Source of the DNA: Dipteris shenzhenensis
Taxonomy: Eukaryota; Polypodiophyta; Polypodiopsida; Gleicheniales
DNA: 64,000 nt
NCBI GenBank assembly: GCA_047967505.1
Contig: CM106538.1
Direction: 5' to 3' (one strand)
Part shown: piece by piece, positions 12,524 to 22,753 of the stretch
Numbering within the stretch: position 1 is the first letter of the stretch
Layout of the letters: each line of letters opens with the position of its first letter
Translations under genes and position numbers: made by a program
The notes under the pieces: model-generated
What the model saw: only the letters and a program-made list of their open reading frames with translations
Told to the model about the DNA's origin: nothing
Databases searched by the model: none

Positions 12524-12720
12524 CCATGTGTGATAATATGCTCCAACCTTGCAGTCTCCCATCCCTCCCCCCTCTTCTCTTTCTCTCCCTCTCTCCCTTC
12601 TCTCCCTTCCCACAACAATTTGAATGTGTGATAGTATGCTCCAACCTTGTAATCTCCCATCCTCCCCCCTCTCTTGTTCCATATTTTCTCTCCCTCTCTC
12701 CCTTCTCCCCCTTTTTTAGG
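12524..12720. repeat. ~100-bp tandem duplication, pyrimidine-rich
   Basis: Two units of about 100 bp, each starting with TGTGTGATA, TATGCTCCAACCTTG and TCTCCCATC and then a long CT-rich stretch. The minus-strand frames across it (RERE/GG-rich) are low-complexity by-products. Confidence 0.8.
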
Positions 12721-13159
12721 TCTACTCTCCCCCTTAACTCCAACCTCATTCAACTTTCACAATCCTTCTGTCCCACTCCCAATCTATAGTTGCAACCCTA
12801 AAAAATCCTAGATTAGACTTCTCAACCCTTAGCCCCTTTGATCTATGGAGACAAGCTCTCCTCTTCCTTGCCTCTTTCTAAACCTTATGTGACCAACTTC
12901 AAGGAGTTAAGGATTTATTCCTATAGTATAGACATTTTTTCGCTTGGGGTTATACAAATTTAAAAGGGGTTCCTCCTGAGATCTCTCAACACAAAATTCT
13001 ATTGATACCAAATGTAAAACCCACTAGGCAACAAAGGTATGGAGTGAATCCCAATTGTGCTAAAGGTCGAGTTAGATAAACTCATTCATGCTAGATTCAT
13101 TTTCACAATTGACAAACATCATTGGCTATTTCATATTGTGGTAGTACTTGATGAAATAT

Positions 13160-13280
13160 TCCATGGACGACTAGTCGGTTCCATCGACTAGGTTGACTGG
13201 TCAGCTTCATCGACTAGGTTGACTGGTCGGTTCCACCGACTACGTTGATCTGACTACTGCCCTCATAGCTATAAAGAGGC
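13160..13280 (+). repeat. ~27-bp triplicate GACTGGTCGGTT motif before a TATA-like box
   Basis: The motif GACT(G/A)GTC(G/A)G(C/T)TTC(C/A)..CGACTA..GTTGA occurs three times in succession from about 13168 to 13250. CTATAAAGAG follows at about 13270. Repeats plus a TATA-like box suggest a decayed LTR U3 or promoter. No partner LTR or primer binding site was found nearby. Confidence 0.4.
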
Positions 13281-13299
13281 GACCTCCCTAGTCCATTGT

Positions 13300-14100
13300 A
13301 TTAGATCAGTTTAGATCAGATCAGATCTTCCAGCTAGTAGCTCTTCACCTAGTATCTGTCTAGATCACCATATAAGCTCCACTATGGGAGCACACGGGTA
13401 GACGGAGCCATCATCTGTACATCAGTATTGAAGGAAAATTTTGTTCATCTTCAGTTTGCTGTGTACTCTCTATTCTTTGTTCAGTTTCTGTTCCATTGTG
13501 CCGTGTAATTTAACAGAACTCACTACTCAAAAAGAGTTACAAGCTAGGTTATGGTGGAGTACTCTCTTCAAATATGCCCATGTCCATTGTGTTCAAAAGC
13601 ATGAACTATTCCAATTTCTTGATTGATATGCTACTTCAAAAGATTGATACAAGTATCAAGTGAAGATTTGTGTCTTATTAGATATTATTCATCTACATGC
13701 TTCCGGATGTGAGAGTGCAAATGAGTAGCCATTAGAACACTCAAATTCACATAGCAAATCTCAGAAACCAGATCTGAACGTCATCAAAGGTACACTGTAG
13801 GATGACACGAACACCTTAGACAAGGAGAAAGGGATTGGATGACCCAAGCACCAAGAAGATTGAAGGTGAACTTGAAACTGAGAACAAATGATCGAAGAGG
13901 CCTAGGAGTAGAGGATGGCATCCGATAGCGGAGAGCACGAGGTACGAAGAGACCTACCCAGCTAAATCAAGAGGACCTTCATCTAATTACTACATCCAGA
14001 CTAGGATTAAACCAGTCTTTCAACCAAGGCAAATAGAGGACCATAGACACAGAGAAGCAACCTTCAAACAAATTCATGGTGTGGATCCCAATGAATGATC
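13300..14100. other. No gene recognised downstream of the TATA-like site
   Basis: This stretch could be the R/U5 and leader of an unrecognised retroelement, since it follows U3-like repeats. No coding motif supports that reading. Short frames only. Confidence 0.3.
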
Positions 14101-14470
14101 ATCCATAAGTGAAGGTTCTACTAATAAATACTTCGGGAGGAGCCAATGTACACGCCAAGCAATGAGCAAGCCCATCCAAAAATGCAACAAAACATACCAA
14201 GTCTGGAGTCCAAATGTGCCTTTGATCAAGAATAGAAGAGGGACTAGATGATCAAAGAAATCTTGAGTCAAGGGGTGCCTCCAACCAAGAATAGTGTGTA
14301 AGATTAGATGCTTCAAGAAATAATCTAGACTCAAGATGCCAATTTGACTAAAAACAATGTGCAAGATTGAACAATTCAAGAAAGAGTTTGGAGCCAAGAC
14401 ACAAATCCAATCAAGAGTGATGCATGATACTGGACAATCAAAGCCCAAAGGCAAGGCATGTATATAACCA
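14100..14470. repeat. Degenerate ~63-bp tandem repeat array
   Basis: About five units of 62-63 bp, each built around CAAGAATAG, then AAGATT/TGGA, then CAA(A/G)AAAT and a closing GAGTCAAG. Because 63 is a multiple of three, an uninterrupted 203-codon frame survives on the opposite strand (14074-14685); its sequence has no recognised domain. I regard the array, not the frame, as the feature. Confidence 0.55.
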
Positions 14471-14689
14471 TGAGTGTAGGCATGCACAAAAGTTAGGGCA
14501 CAGTCCAAAGTGAGCGAAGGTGTGCCCCAAATCAAGAGATAGATGAGGGAAGTCAAGAAGCTTGAGAAACTCGATTGAGAAGCCTTCCAAGCTACCAGAG
14601 GATGGCACCCATGAGATTGGAGGATAGGGAATGGAGAAGCCACACCTAAGGAGCCCCTCAGTAGCAAGGCACTACAAAAAAGCATCCAA

Positions 14690-17640
14690 ACTAATAAAGG
14701 TGAAGTTTCAAGGCTTCAAGGGAGTAGAAGATGAAGACCCATAGCCACATGCAAAGTTTTCTCTAGAGTGTGCCATCAATGAGTGTACAAATAAAGATGA
14801 GTACATGAACTACTTCCCATGCACGTTAGTGAGAATGGCACAACGATGGTTAAATCGATTCCCTAGATTGGACATTTCCAAGGTCTTTTGGGGTCTTTCC
14901 ACGTTGCTTTTATCTCATAGTGTGTGTTTTGTTGCATGTTAGAATAGGAACTCTCCGCTTTGGTGTGACATTGCTATGAGTGTGTGTGGTCCGTGTATGA
15001 CATTGGCTACATATGAATGTGTGCTTACTTGCAATAGATTGTAAAATTCTAAGAGTGTTTGAGGTTGACATACTATTACCAAGAGAACTCACTCTCCTAT
15101 GTGTCTCTTTCATTCACACAATCACCAAAGGGACCAACAAGGTTGACTACAATTCCACAATCACGCTCACAATTATGAACACTTATTCAAAATTCAAATG
15201 CCTAGGAAACCATGATAGAATTCAAACGGACTTTTATCAATGGAAGAATGAGAGACTATATTCTAGGCATGCTACATGTATGAAGATAGGTTCCCAAGTC
15301 TTGAGCTTAATGTTGACAATAAATCCTAATGAGCTAAACCAAACTCTATTAGCAACCTTTGTCTAAAAATCAATAGGCATGTGTCAAGTTGTAGAATGCT
15401 TGAGCTTCAGTGGCCACACAGATTGCCACAACACGATCCAAGAAGTAGATAAAATTTTGGAATCTCTATTTTAGACAATGGAGGCCAGTAGACCAAAAAG
15501 TACCCAAACATGCTTGTAGAACAATTGGCCAACTTACACGACATCATAATGATTGGTGGTAGGTGGAAAGATTACCATCTTGGAGAATCTATCAGAAACT
15601 ACATAAATGCATTCATGTCCCTTCTTGGGAGGCTAGAAAGAAAATCCATGGCAAAATGTTCCCAAGGCCTGGAATGGCCTAGAACAGGACAATATAAGCC
15701 CTAGAGAACCCTCATATTCTTGTTCTATTGGTGGCAAGATCCCCAATTGTTGATGCACCTATCTTAGATGGGGTTGATAAAAGTACTTCTATAAATGCAT
15801 AACAATCTTTAGTACTGTGAAGTCACCTTCTGTGCGGGAATAATAGCGCTTTTTCACTAATTGTGTTTCCAAGGCCACTATGGCACAAATAATTTGTCCA
15901 GCTTGTAAAAGTAGAACTACTTGATTGTATAGTTTAAATCTTATGTTTAGTAGGATGTTATATCATATGGTAAATATGGGCAAAATCCTTGTCACTAGGA
16001 CAAAGGATTAGAAACTCAAAAGGGGTGGAATTCGTAGATCAATCGCAAAAAGCACTGCATGCACTAGTAGCCTTGGTAAATAGTTTGCTTGCAAGTTCAA
16101 GATCCACCACTGTGGCATAATTGAGCTAATGTTAGAATGTCCTGATGACTAACCTACTGATCTAAACTATTAGAAATTGAGTCCAAGGACATGACATGGT
16201 CCATGTCAAAGGTGAAAGCATCATTGATGGATGCTAGAATGATATCACTTAGGGAGCTAGATGCACTAAGACATGAGGACCTACTTGCAACTCTGCGTGG
16301 TCAATACTAACTCTTGTGGTGTATCTGCATCATCGACTAAAAGTAAATGGTGTTGAATCCATGGATCAATGTGATGGTTGTACATCGTTGTAGTCAGATT
16401 GTGCTAACATAGATGGAAAGGCATCATGATGAGGGCTTACTTGCAAATGTGCATGATCAAAATGTAGAGGCTGATTCATGTAAGCTTGTGATACATACGT
16501 TTCCATTCTCTCAAGAACTATGAGGTTCAAATCATGATAGTATACTGGTACACAACCTTGGGTGAAAAAAGGTCAAAGTAGGTCCTCTTTCCACTCATGG
16601 ATCTCATATGGAGTCATGATTGCAATTCATCACGATGATGCAAATGTTTCTAGGCTCAAGACCGTTTGATGCTCTATGCTAGAGGCTTACCTATGTGTCA
16701 TTGAGAGTGTCTATACGTCTTAATCTATAAGCTGCGCTATGTGGTGGTCTTTGTAGTCCCTCTCAAAACAAAATGTTTTGTAACTATGAGCCTATATGGA
16801 TGTGAGAAGAGTACTTATGGAATGTGTGAACCAAGTCATGATGGCCAAAGATAAAGGTGTTAATAACATGATGACAATAATATGTTGGCAATAGAATGTG
16901 GTGCATGTGCATCCAAATGTGGGTAATTATCGTAAATCCAAAAGAGAGATTAGTGTATCACTGATGTGATCAATTGCCCACTATCAAAGTATTGAAGTGG
17001 CTTGTCAAATGTATGAATCTGTACATTGAGTGATAAATCCTAGGTAGGGATTTAATACTTATAGAATCACATGCCAAGATTTTGATGCATAAATGACATT
17101 CTCATGTAATGATGGATGCAATCCCACATGAAAACCTTTGAGTTACACTTACCTAGAAATTGGTCCATAAATGGTTTGACTATCACTAGTAATAGGCCAA
17201 TTATTGCCAATAAAATTTTGATTACAAGAGGTCATACGCTTCCTATAGTTAGTAGTAGGCCAATTACTATCGGTAGTCATAACACTCTCCCTAAGGATGC
17301 TAACAAGTTGCATATTGTAGTATCCAAATGTCAATTACTTTATGGCATGTGAATATATATAGTTTTGGGGATTTAGAGCTAGATGTCCACTATCATATGA
17401 CATGTAAAATGTAAGTAGAGTGGCTTTAAGCATATGCTATATAGACATTGTCTCATGAATCAATTGGTTTCTCCATGATGAATGATTATGTACAAAAGCA
17501 TTTGCATTTATGCATCCATCGAAGAAACTGCTCTTCTCATAACATATTATTCATGCATTTGTGTACACTATAGAATTATGCAATCCGTGCATCACACAAA
17601 GAAACATTCAACCAAACATTGCACATTTTGAATTTTGCGA
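14690..17640. other. Gene-poor stretch
   Basis: Only frames up to 117 codons without motifs (for example 15013-15366 plus). No transposon coding motifs, RNA genes or splice-linked exons were recognised in about 3 kb. Confidence 0.4.
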
Positions 17641-17654
17641 GCTTTTCATTCACC

Positions 17655-17655
<1 letters not shown>

Positions 17656-17683
<28 letters not shown>
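17656..17683. repeat. (GA)n microsatellite followed by GGA-rich tract
   Basis: A pure GA run, then about 200 bp of GGGGAGG-rich purine sequence. The proline/serine-rich minus frames and glycine-rich plus frames here are by-products. Confidence 0.9.
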
Positions 17684-17686
<3 letters not shown>

Positions 17687-18029
17687 AGGGAACATGGACT
17701 GGGGTGGGTTGAAGGTTTGGGTTGTGGTTAGGAGGAGAGAGGGGGGGGAGGGGGATTGGGGGAGGGGAGATAAAGGAAAGGGGGAGGGATGGGTGCAAGG
17801 GTAAGGTGGAGATTAAGGAAAGGGGGAGGGACGAGCACATGGATAAGGTCGCATGGAGAAGGGAGAGGAGGGGAGTTGGAATGTATATTCATTATCATAG
17901 TGAAGAATGGAGAGGGGAAACTTATAAGGTATGCAAAGAGGAGTGCTAGGAGCAGAGAGAAAATGAGGAATATGAAACTTATATTCATCTTTTGAATGTG
18001 AAGGGGAAGGGAGAGAATGTGGGAAATTT

Positions 18030-18348
18030 GTTCATTTTCAAAGTGAATAATTTGGAAGTTTTGACTTAATATTTGGATTACTCATCGAATTTCGGTCATT
18101 TTGAGTATCAACATGACCATATTCTGATAAAAATTGGAAAAATGGTGTTTTTGTCATAAATTAAGTTTTGGCCTATTTTGGGCCTATTTTGAGTCTGCGC
18201 TACGCCCAAAATAGGCCAAAATGACAAAAAGACCATTTTTCCAAATTTCATTGGAGTATGGTCATGTTGGTACTAAAAATGACCAGAATTCGACGATGAA
18301 TCCAAACATGAGGTCAAAACTTTCAAATTATACATTTTGAAAATGAAC
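18030..18348. repeat. Large imperfect inverted repeat (fold-back/MITE-like)
   Basis: The left arm begins GTTCATTTTCAAAGTGAATA at 18030. It is mirrored by the reverse complement of the right arm, which ends at 18348 with the complement of GTTCATTTTCAAAATG. Shared internal landmarks are TTTGGATT, CAACATGACCATA, TTGGAAAAATGGT, TTTTTGTCAT and GGCCTATTTTGGGC. Arms are about 150 nt and pair at roughly 85% by eye, with a small loop near 18190-18210. Weaker pairing continues outward to about 17880 and 18500. Transcription would give a long hairpin that could feed small-RNA production. Confidence 0.8.
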
Positions 18349-18775
18349 ATATCTCCCATAGTTCTTCCCTTCTACTTTGAATATGAACATACCTTCCACA
18401 AAATTTTCCCTCCTATTCCCACTCATATCCCCGCCCCTTATACATAATAGACACTCTTCCACCCCTCCCACATGCTATGAAAATGAACATATCACCTCTC
18501 CATCTTTCTTATAAAAAAAACATCTATGGATTTCTAAAAAAACCTCGCAAAAACAAGAGATGGTAAAAATGCTCACATTCAAAAGCTCGCCAAAATATTT
18601 TCCCCATATCCAACCAAGCGTTACAAAATTGAATTAATATAATTAAACATAAACATTTGCACAATAGTAAACATTTAGAAGGATATATTCAATGAAATAT
18701 AGCACTTGAATAAACACAACATTCTTTCCTAAATCTAGTGTGCATGCGATACATGTGAATAATTTCCTCCCATAC

Positions 18776-18925
18776 CTCCTCTAATCCCTTCTCAACCCAT
18801 GCACTCATTGTCTCCTTACTCCACTTGGGACTTAAACTATTTAAAAAAATTATCTAAGAATCCATATTCCTAGGTAAAGCGATAACAAGTCAGGGAAAAC
18901 ATGCATTACCTCTCTACCCAAATGT
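18776..18925. repeat. Direct repeat, copy 1 (partner at 19845-20017)
   Basis: Landmarks CTCAACCCATGCACTCATT, ATCTAAGAATCCATAT, TCCTAGGTAAAGCGATAACA and GAAAACATGCATTACCT recur in the same order at 19845-20017. The second copy has gained an (AT)n expansion. Confidence 0.8.
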
Positions 18926-19520
18926 AGCTATGATGTTGTAACATCTAGTTTGTTTGGATGGTGGTAGTAAGTGGACCCGACCTCAAAACTTGGACTGCAT
19001 GAGGATTCGACATCTTTTTTCAAATTGTGTTTGTCAAACTTAATATTATTAAATATTCTTAATTTTGGGGAAAATTTTTGCAAACTCTAGTTATTGCAGT
19101 TTTCAACTTAGATGTTTCAAACATTTTTTCCTTATATGTTCCCCTTTTTTTACTTCTTATCCATTTTATTGAATTAATTGTATGGCTCAATTATTGATGG
19201 GACTTTTTAATCTAAACACACAATTTGATTTCCCAACTAGCCTTTGGTCCGGGCTAGTGCCATACAGTTAATTCACATCCATTGGATAATTCTTTAGCAT
19301 GGATAATCCTTAGTCATTTTATGACCTGCCTTATTTTTTACTAACTTTTATATCTATTTTGCAGAAGTGGTTCACGCATTTACTATTGGCATTATTTTTC
19401 CATTTTGACACTTATCATATAGATCCACTTTTATTCACTTATTATTAGTAGGTGGGGAGTAAGTTCCACATGTTGGATGTACTTCCCATCATGTGGTCTT
19501 ACTGTCGGGGTTAGCGGTGG

Positions 19521-19521
19521 G

Positions 19522-19558
<37 letters not shown>

Positions 19559-19659
19559 AGAATTTTGATTAATAAGCGTATCTCACACACAAAGACACTT
19601 ATTTCTTTACACACACACACACACACACACACATTGATTAGTAGATGTATCTCATAGAA

Positions 19660-19732
<73 letters not shown>
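19521..19732. repeat. Three (CA)n microsatellites
   Basis: CA runs near 19526-19555, 19611-19633 and 19663-19732 are separated by short, related spacers (ATTGATTAGTAGATGTATCTC-like). The longest is about 70 bp. The minus-strand VC-repeat frame is an artefact of this. Confidence 0.9.
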
Positions 19733-19734
<2 letters not shown>

Positions 19735-19844
19735 TACTTCCCCAACTATGAATTATTATTTTAAGTAACCCCCTCGTGAAATCTCTCCTTTACACTATCT
19801 TTTTAATCAACCCACGCACCAAGCACACTAATCCTTCCATACCT

Positions 19845-19902
19845 TCACTAATCCTTTCTCAACGCATGCACTCATTTGCTCCTTAGTCCAGTTGTGACTT
19901 GA

Positions 19903-19934
<32 letters not shown>

Positions 19935-20017
19935 ATCTAAGAATCCATATGGTTGTCTATATTCCTAGGTAAAGCGATAACAAGCCGGGGAAAACATGCA
20001 TTACCTATCTACTCAAT
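19845..20017. repeat. Direct repeat, copy 2, with (AT)n expansion
   Basis: Partner of 18776-18925; contains an AT run at about 19905-19934. The Ty3-type LTR begins six bases after it, so the LTR element apparently landed at the edge of a pre-existing repeat. Confidence 0.75.
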
Positions 20018-20022
20018 TGTAA

Positions 20023-20591
20023 TGTTAATAGATTGGTTAACAATATGCCACCACTGGTTAATTGATGTGATTTGATGGGACAGTGGCAAGTCCATAGAGC
20101 CAAGATCGTGTCTTGGAGCTACATGGGCCTAAGAGGATGGTAAAATAATGAGAAGGGAGAGTGGTATAAAGAGATTAGGGTTGGCCCTCCCTTCAAAAGA
20201 TGACTTGTGTAAAAGGCCAAATGGTTGACTTTGGTCTTCATTGTTGTTTTCACAAGTTTGAATACAAGCTCCCTCTTCTCTTCCAAGAGAGTGTTTTGGG
20301 TGCTTCCTTGTTTCCATTGTAGTGCCCTTGTGTTTGCCACTCCATCCCACTTCACTCTCCTCTTCCCTTCTCCTTCTCCTTCTCCTTCTCCCTCCCTTCT
20401 CCCCTCTCTTCTCCCCTCTTCCCCTTCCCTCTTTCTCTCGTGGAGACACATTGCAACAATTCGGAGGCTTCTTGAGTGACACTTGCGAGGCTCGTGCCTT
20501 GCATTGCTCTCACAAGGAGTAGCTTGGAGTGGAGCATCCATCGACATCTCTTCAACATCCCATGACACGTGGGTCACTGTCGAGACCCACA
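20023..20591 (+). mobile_element. LTR of Ty3-type element, copy 1
   Basis: Starts TGTT and ends CCCACA. It is nearly collinear with 58067-58642, which defines both borders. It contains TATAAA at 20165-20170 and a CT-rich stretch. A putative primer binding site follows directly. No 3' LTR of this copy was found; the element is broken. Confidence 0.7.
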
Positions 20592-20597
20592 TATTTT

Positions 20598-20615
20598 TGG
20601 TGCCACTATCGGGGA
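20598..20615 (+). other. Putative primer binding site (tRNA-Asp type)
   Basis: TGGTGCCACTATCGGGGA follows the LTR after a short T-rich spacer. It resembles the plant tRNA-Asp primer site TGGCGCCGTTGCCGGGGA used by Athila/Tat-like elements, with a few substitutions. The second copy (58647-58664) has a similar site. Confidence 0.55.
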
Positions 20616-21882
20616 ATGGAGGTATGCTTTTGCATTGCACCTATCTTCCTTTGTTATCTACCCATTACAAAAGGCTTCAAGCTTAACTTGGAGCTTTGTT
20701 AGTGGAGTGGTAGGAGAAGAGAGAGGGAGGAAGTGAGAGTGTGGACAGAAAAGTAGGAAAACTATTTATTTTCGTTGGAAAGTTATTTTGGAGCATTTGA
20801 AGCTTGTTTTTGATGCTTTTTAGTGTTTTGAGTTGGTAGGAAGATAGTTTGTAAGATTGCTAAGGAGTGTATGAGGTCTAAACACACAAAAAACAACAAA
20901 AAATGATGATTCTTACTGAATTTTGAAGTTGTTTTGTGTGGTAAAACTCACCCCTTAAGAAATCTTGCATTTTGGCTTTCAAAAGTTGTTTTTCTTTCAA
21001 GTTTTTTCATTAAGTAGGTAGATTAGGTAGTTTAGCATGCCCCCATCACAAAAAAAAATGAATAGAAACTTCCAAATCATTAAGAATTATAAAAAACTAG
21101 TCAACGAAACTGCATGTTTCTATCCCCACGGTTGGCACGATAGCGTTGTCCCGCTGACTGGTGCCATAACTGTATCCCACCGGTCAAACTTGCATTGACC
21201 TGTCGCTATAGCTCTATCCCATCAGTCAAACTTGCTTTGACCCGATGCCTTAACTGTATCCCATCGGTCACCCAAACTTGCATTGACCCATCGCCTTAGT
21301 GCTATCCCGTCAACTTACTATCCTGTTGGCTATTGCTGTAACTCTATCCCGCTGACCTGACACATGTCAGTACCTAACCTGCCGCCGTAATTAATTACTG
21401 TTAGTTGGCTATCCCATCGGATAAACTTGCATTGACCAAGTGCCATAAGGCTATCCCGTCGATCGTTGCCATAGCTCTACGCCGCTGTTCATTGCTTTAA
21501 CTCTATCCCATCGACTTGCTATCCCACTGGTCGTTGCTTTAACTCTAGCTTTCTAGTCGTTGCTTTAACTCTATCCCGCAGACTTGCTCTCCCATCGGTC
21601 ATTGCTTTAACTCTATCTTGCTGACTTGATACCTCGGCAGTCATTACTTTAACTATATCCCGTCGACTTGCTATCCTATCGGTCATTGACATAGCTCTAT
21701 CCCACCGGTTGTTGCCATAGCTCTATCCCACCAATCATTGCTTTAGCTCTATCCTCACAGTCATAGGGATAGCTCTAGGAACATAAAAATCAGGGAAAAG
21801 CACAAGAAAATTGGGAACCCGAGACTCAAGAAATGATGAAATTTGCATGCGAATTGCATTGAAATAAACCCCATTTTTGCAA
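20616..21882 (+). mobile_element. Ty3-type element leader with minisatellite, truncated at 21882
   Basis: A non-coding leader, collinear with 58665-59885 of the second copy. From about 21130 to 21775 it consists of degenerate units of 25-35 bp around GCTCTATCCC(A/G)(T/C)CGGTCA and TTGCATTGACC. Collinearity with copy 2 stops after CATTTTTGCAA and resumes only at 27918, so a 6-kb segment has been inserted here. Confidence 0.7.
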
Positions 21883-21925
21883 CTAGATCCGGCAGGTAGT
21901 TGTATTGAACTAGAATATATATAAA
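21883..21925 (-). other. Helitron-type 3' terminus (hairpin + CTAG)
   Basis: Read on the minus strand: stem TAGTT, loop CAATAC, stem AACTA, spacer CCTGCCGGAT, then CTAG, then host T. The copy at 39641-39685 keeps the loop CAATAC, the spacer CCTGCCTGGAT and the CTAG/T end. The compensated variation in the stem (TAGT..GCTA) supports a selected structure. Basis: sequence pattern compared with the known terminus of the superfamily. Confidence 0.55.
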
Positions 21926-22388
21926 TGATTTTAGTGCTTCCTAAAAATTGTTGAATAATATTTTCCATTTTGACTTAATTTTTAAAGTTAATTTAGAACA
22001 TAGATTTATGTAAACTTGAGATTTGAGAAGAATTAATTATGATATCAAGAAGAGCACTATAATAGTAGAAATATTTGAAATACACTACAATATTTTATAA
22101 GAGTAACAATACATGAAAATGTATGTAGTATACTAAAAGTGGTTATTATTGGATTTGTTTTAAATGGAGTTATATATCACTAAAAACATGATGTATTTAA
22201 AAGCATTTTTTAATAATAGTTCATACATGAAATATTTTTTGTGTATGGGAAAAAATTTTTAATGCTTTGAAAACGAAAAAAATTGAGTTATATATGCTAT
22301 GAATTAAGAGTCCTTCAATACTACGACTTTACTATAGTTTTAAATAGGAAGTTTTTTACATGTATTGAAAATGGGCTTCTATTTAATA

Positions 22389-22753
22389 CTAGATTATGTC
22401 TCTATTTTTTAGAAAGTAAAATTTTATTGTAGATGCTGGATTTCCATTGAGGTTATTGTAGCCATATTTCGAGTCGGTTGTGTTGAGTTCTTTTATAAAT
22501 TTCTCTTCGAGTGCATTCGCTTTGCTTTTCAAGTTTGTAGTGGCCAAGATTTCTGTTTTGAAGTTTAAGCGGAACGGTTTGTACCTGTTAACATCATGTT
22601 TCAATTTTAATGGAGGATTGGTTTGGTGTTGTGCTATCCATTTTTCAAGATTTCTAGTTTGTCCAATATATCGTTTTTCTATAGCAATACATAGAATAGA
22701 ATATATGTAATATGGGCCTTTTGTGCCTTTCTCTTTGTCTTCTTCGCGATTTC
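22389..22753 (-). CDS. GIY-YIG domain exon
   Basis: An uninterrupted last exon of 365 nt (acceptor TTCAAATAG, stop at 22389) holding the complete GIY-YIG core of about 90 residues. Family members cut DNA at a single nick or double-strand break using Tyr/Arg/Glu residues. Here both tyrosines and the Glu are present, while the Arg position is Lys. Listed separately because it is the best-preserved part of the gene; activity is doubtful. Confidence 0.6.

Noticed and set aside
14074-14685. 203-codon minus-strand ORF
   Set aside because: It follows the 63-bp repeat period, has no recognised domain, and amino-acid order mirrors the repeat; treated as a repeat by-product.
15013-15366. 117-codon plus-strand ORF
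   Set aside because: No domain, no neighbours with coding signal, base composition like the surrounding non-coding DNA.
19489-19731. VC-repeat ORF
   Set aside because: Pure translation of (CA)n microsatellites.
22480-22710. Plus-strand ORF opposite the GIY-YIG exon
   Set aside because: Antisense of a domain with clear GIY-YIG residues on the minus strand.
22389-22753. Penelope-like retroelement (carries GIY-YIG)
   Set aside because: No reverse transcriptase of that type lies upstream; the upstream gene is a Pif1-family helicase.
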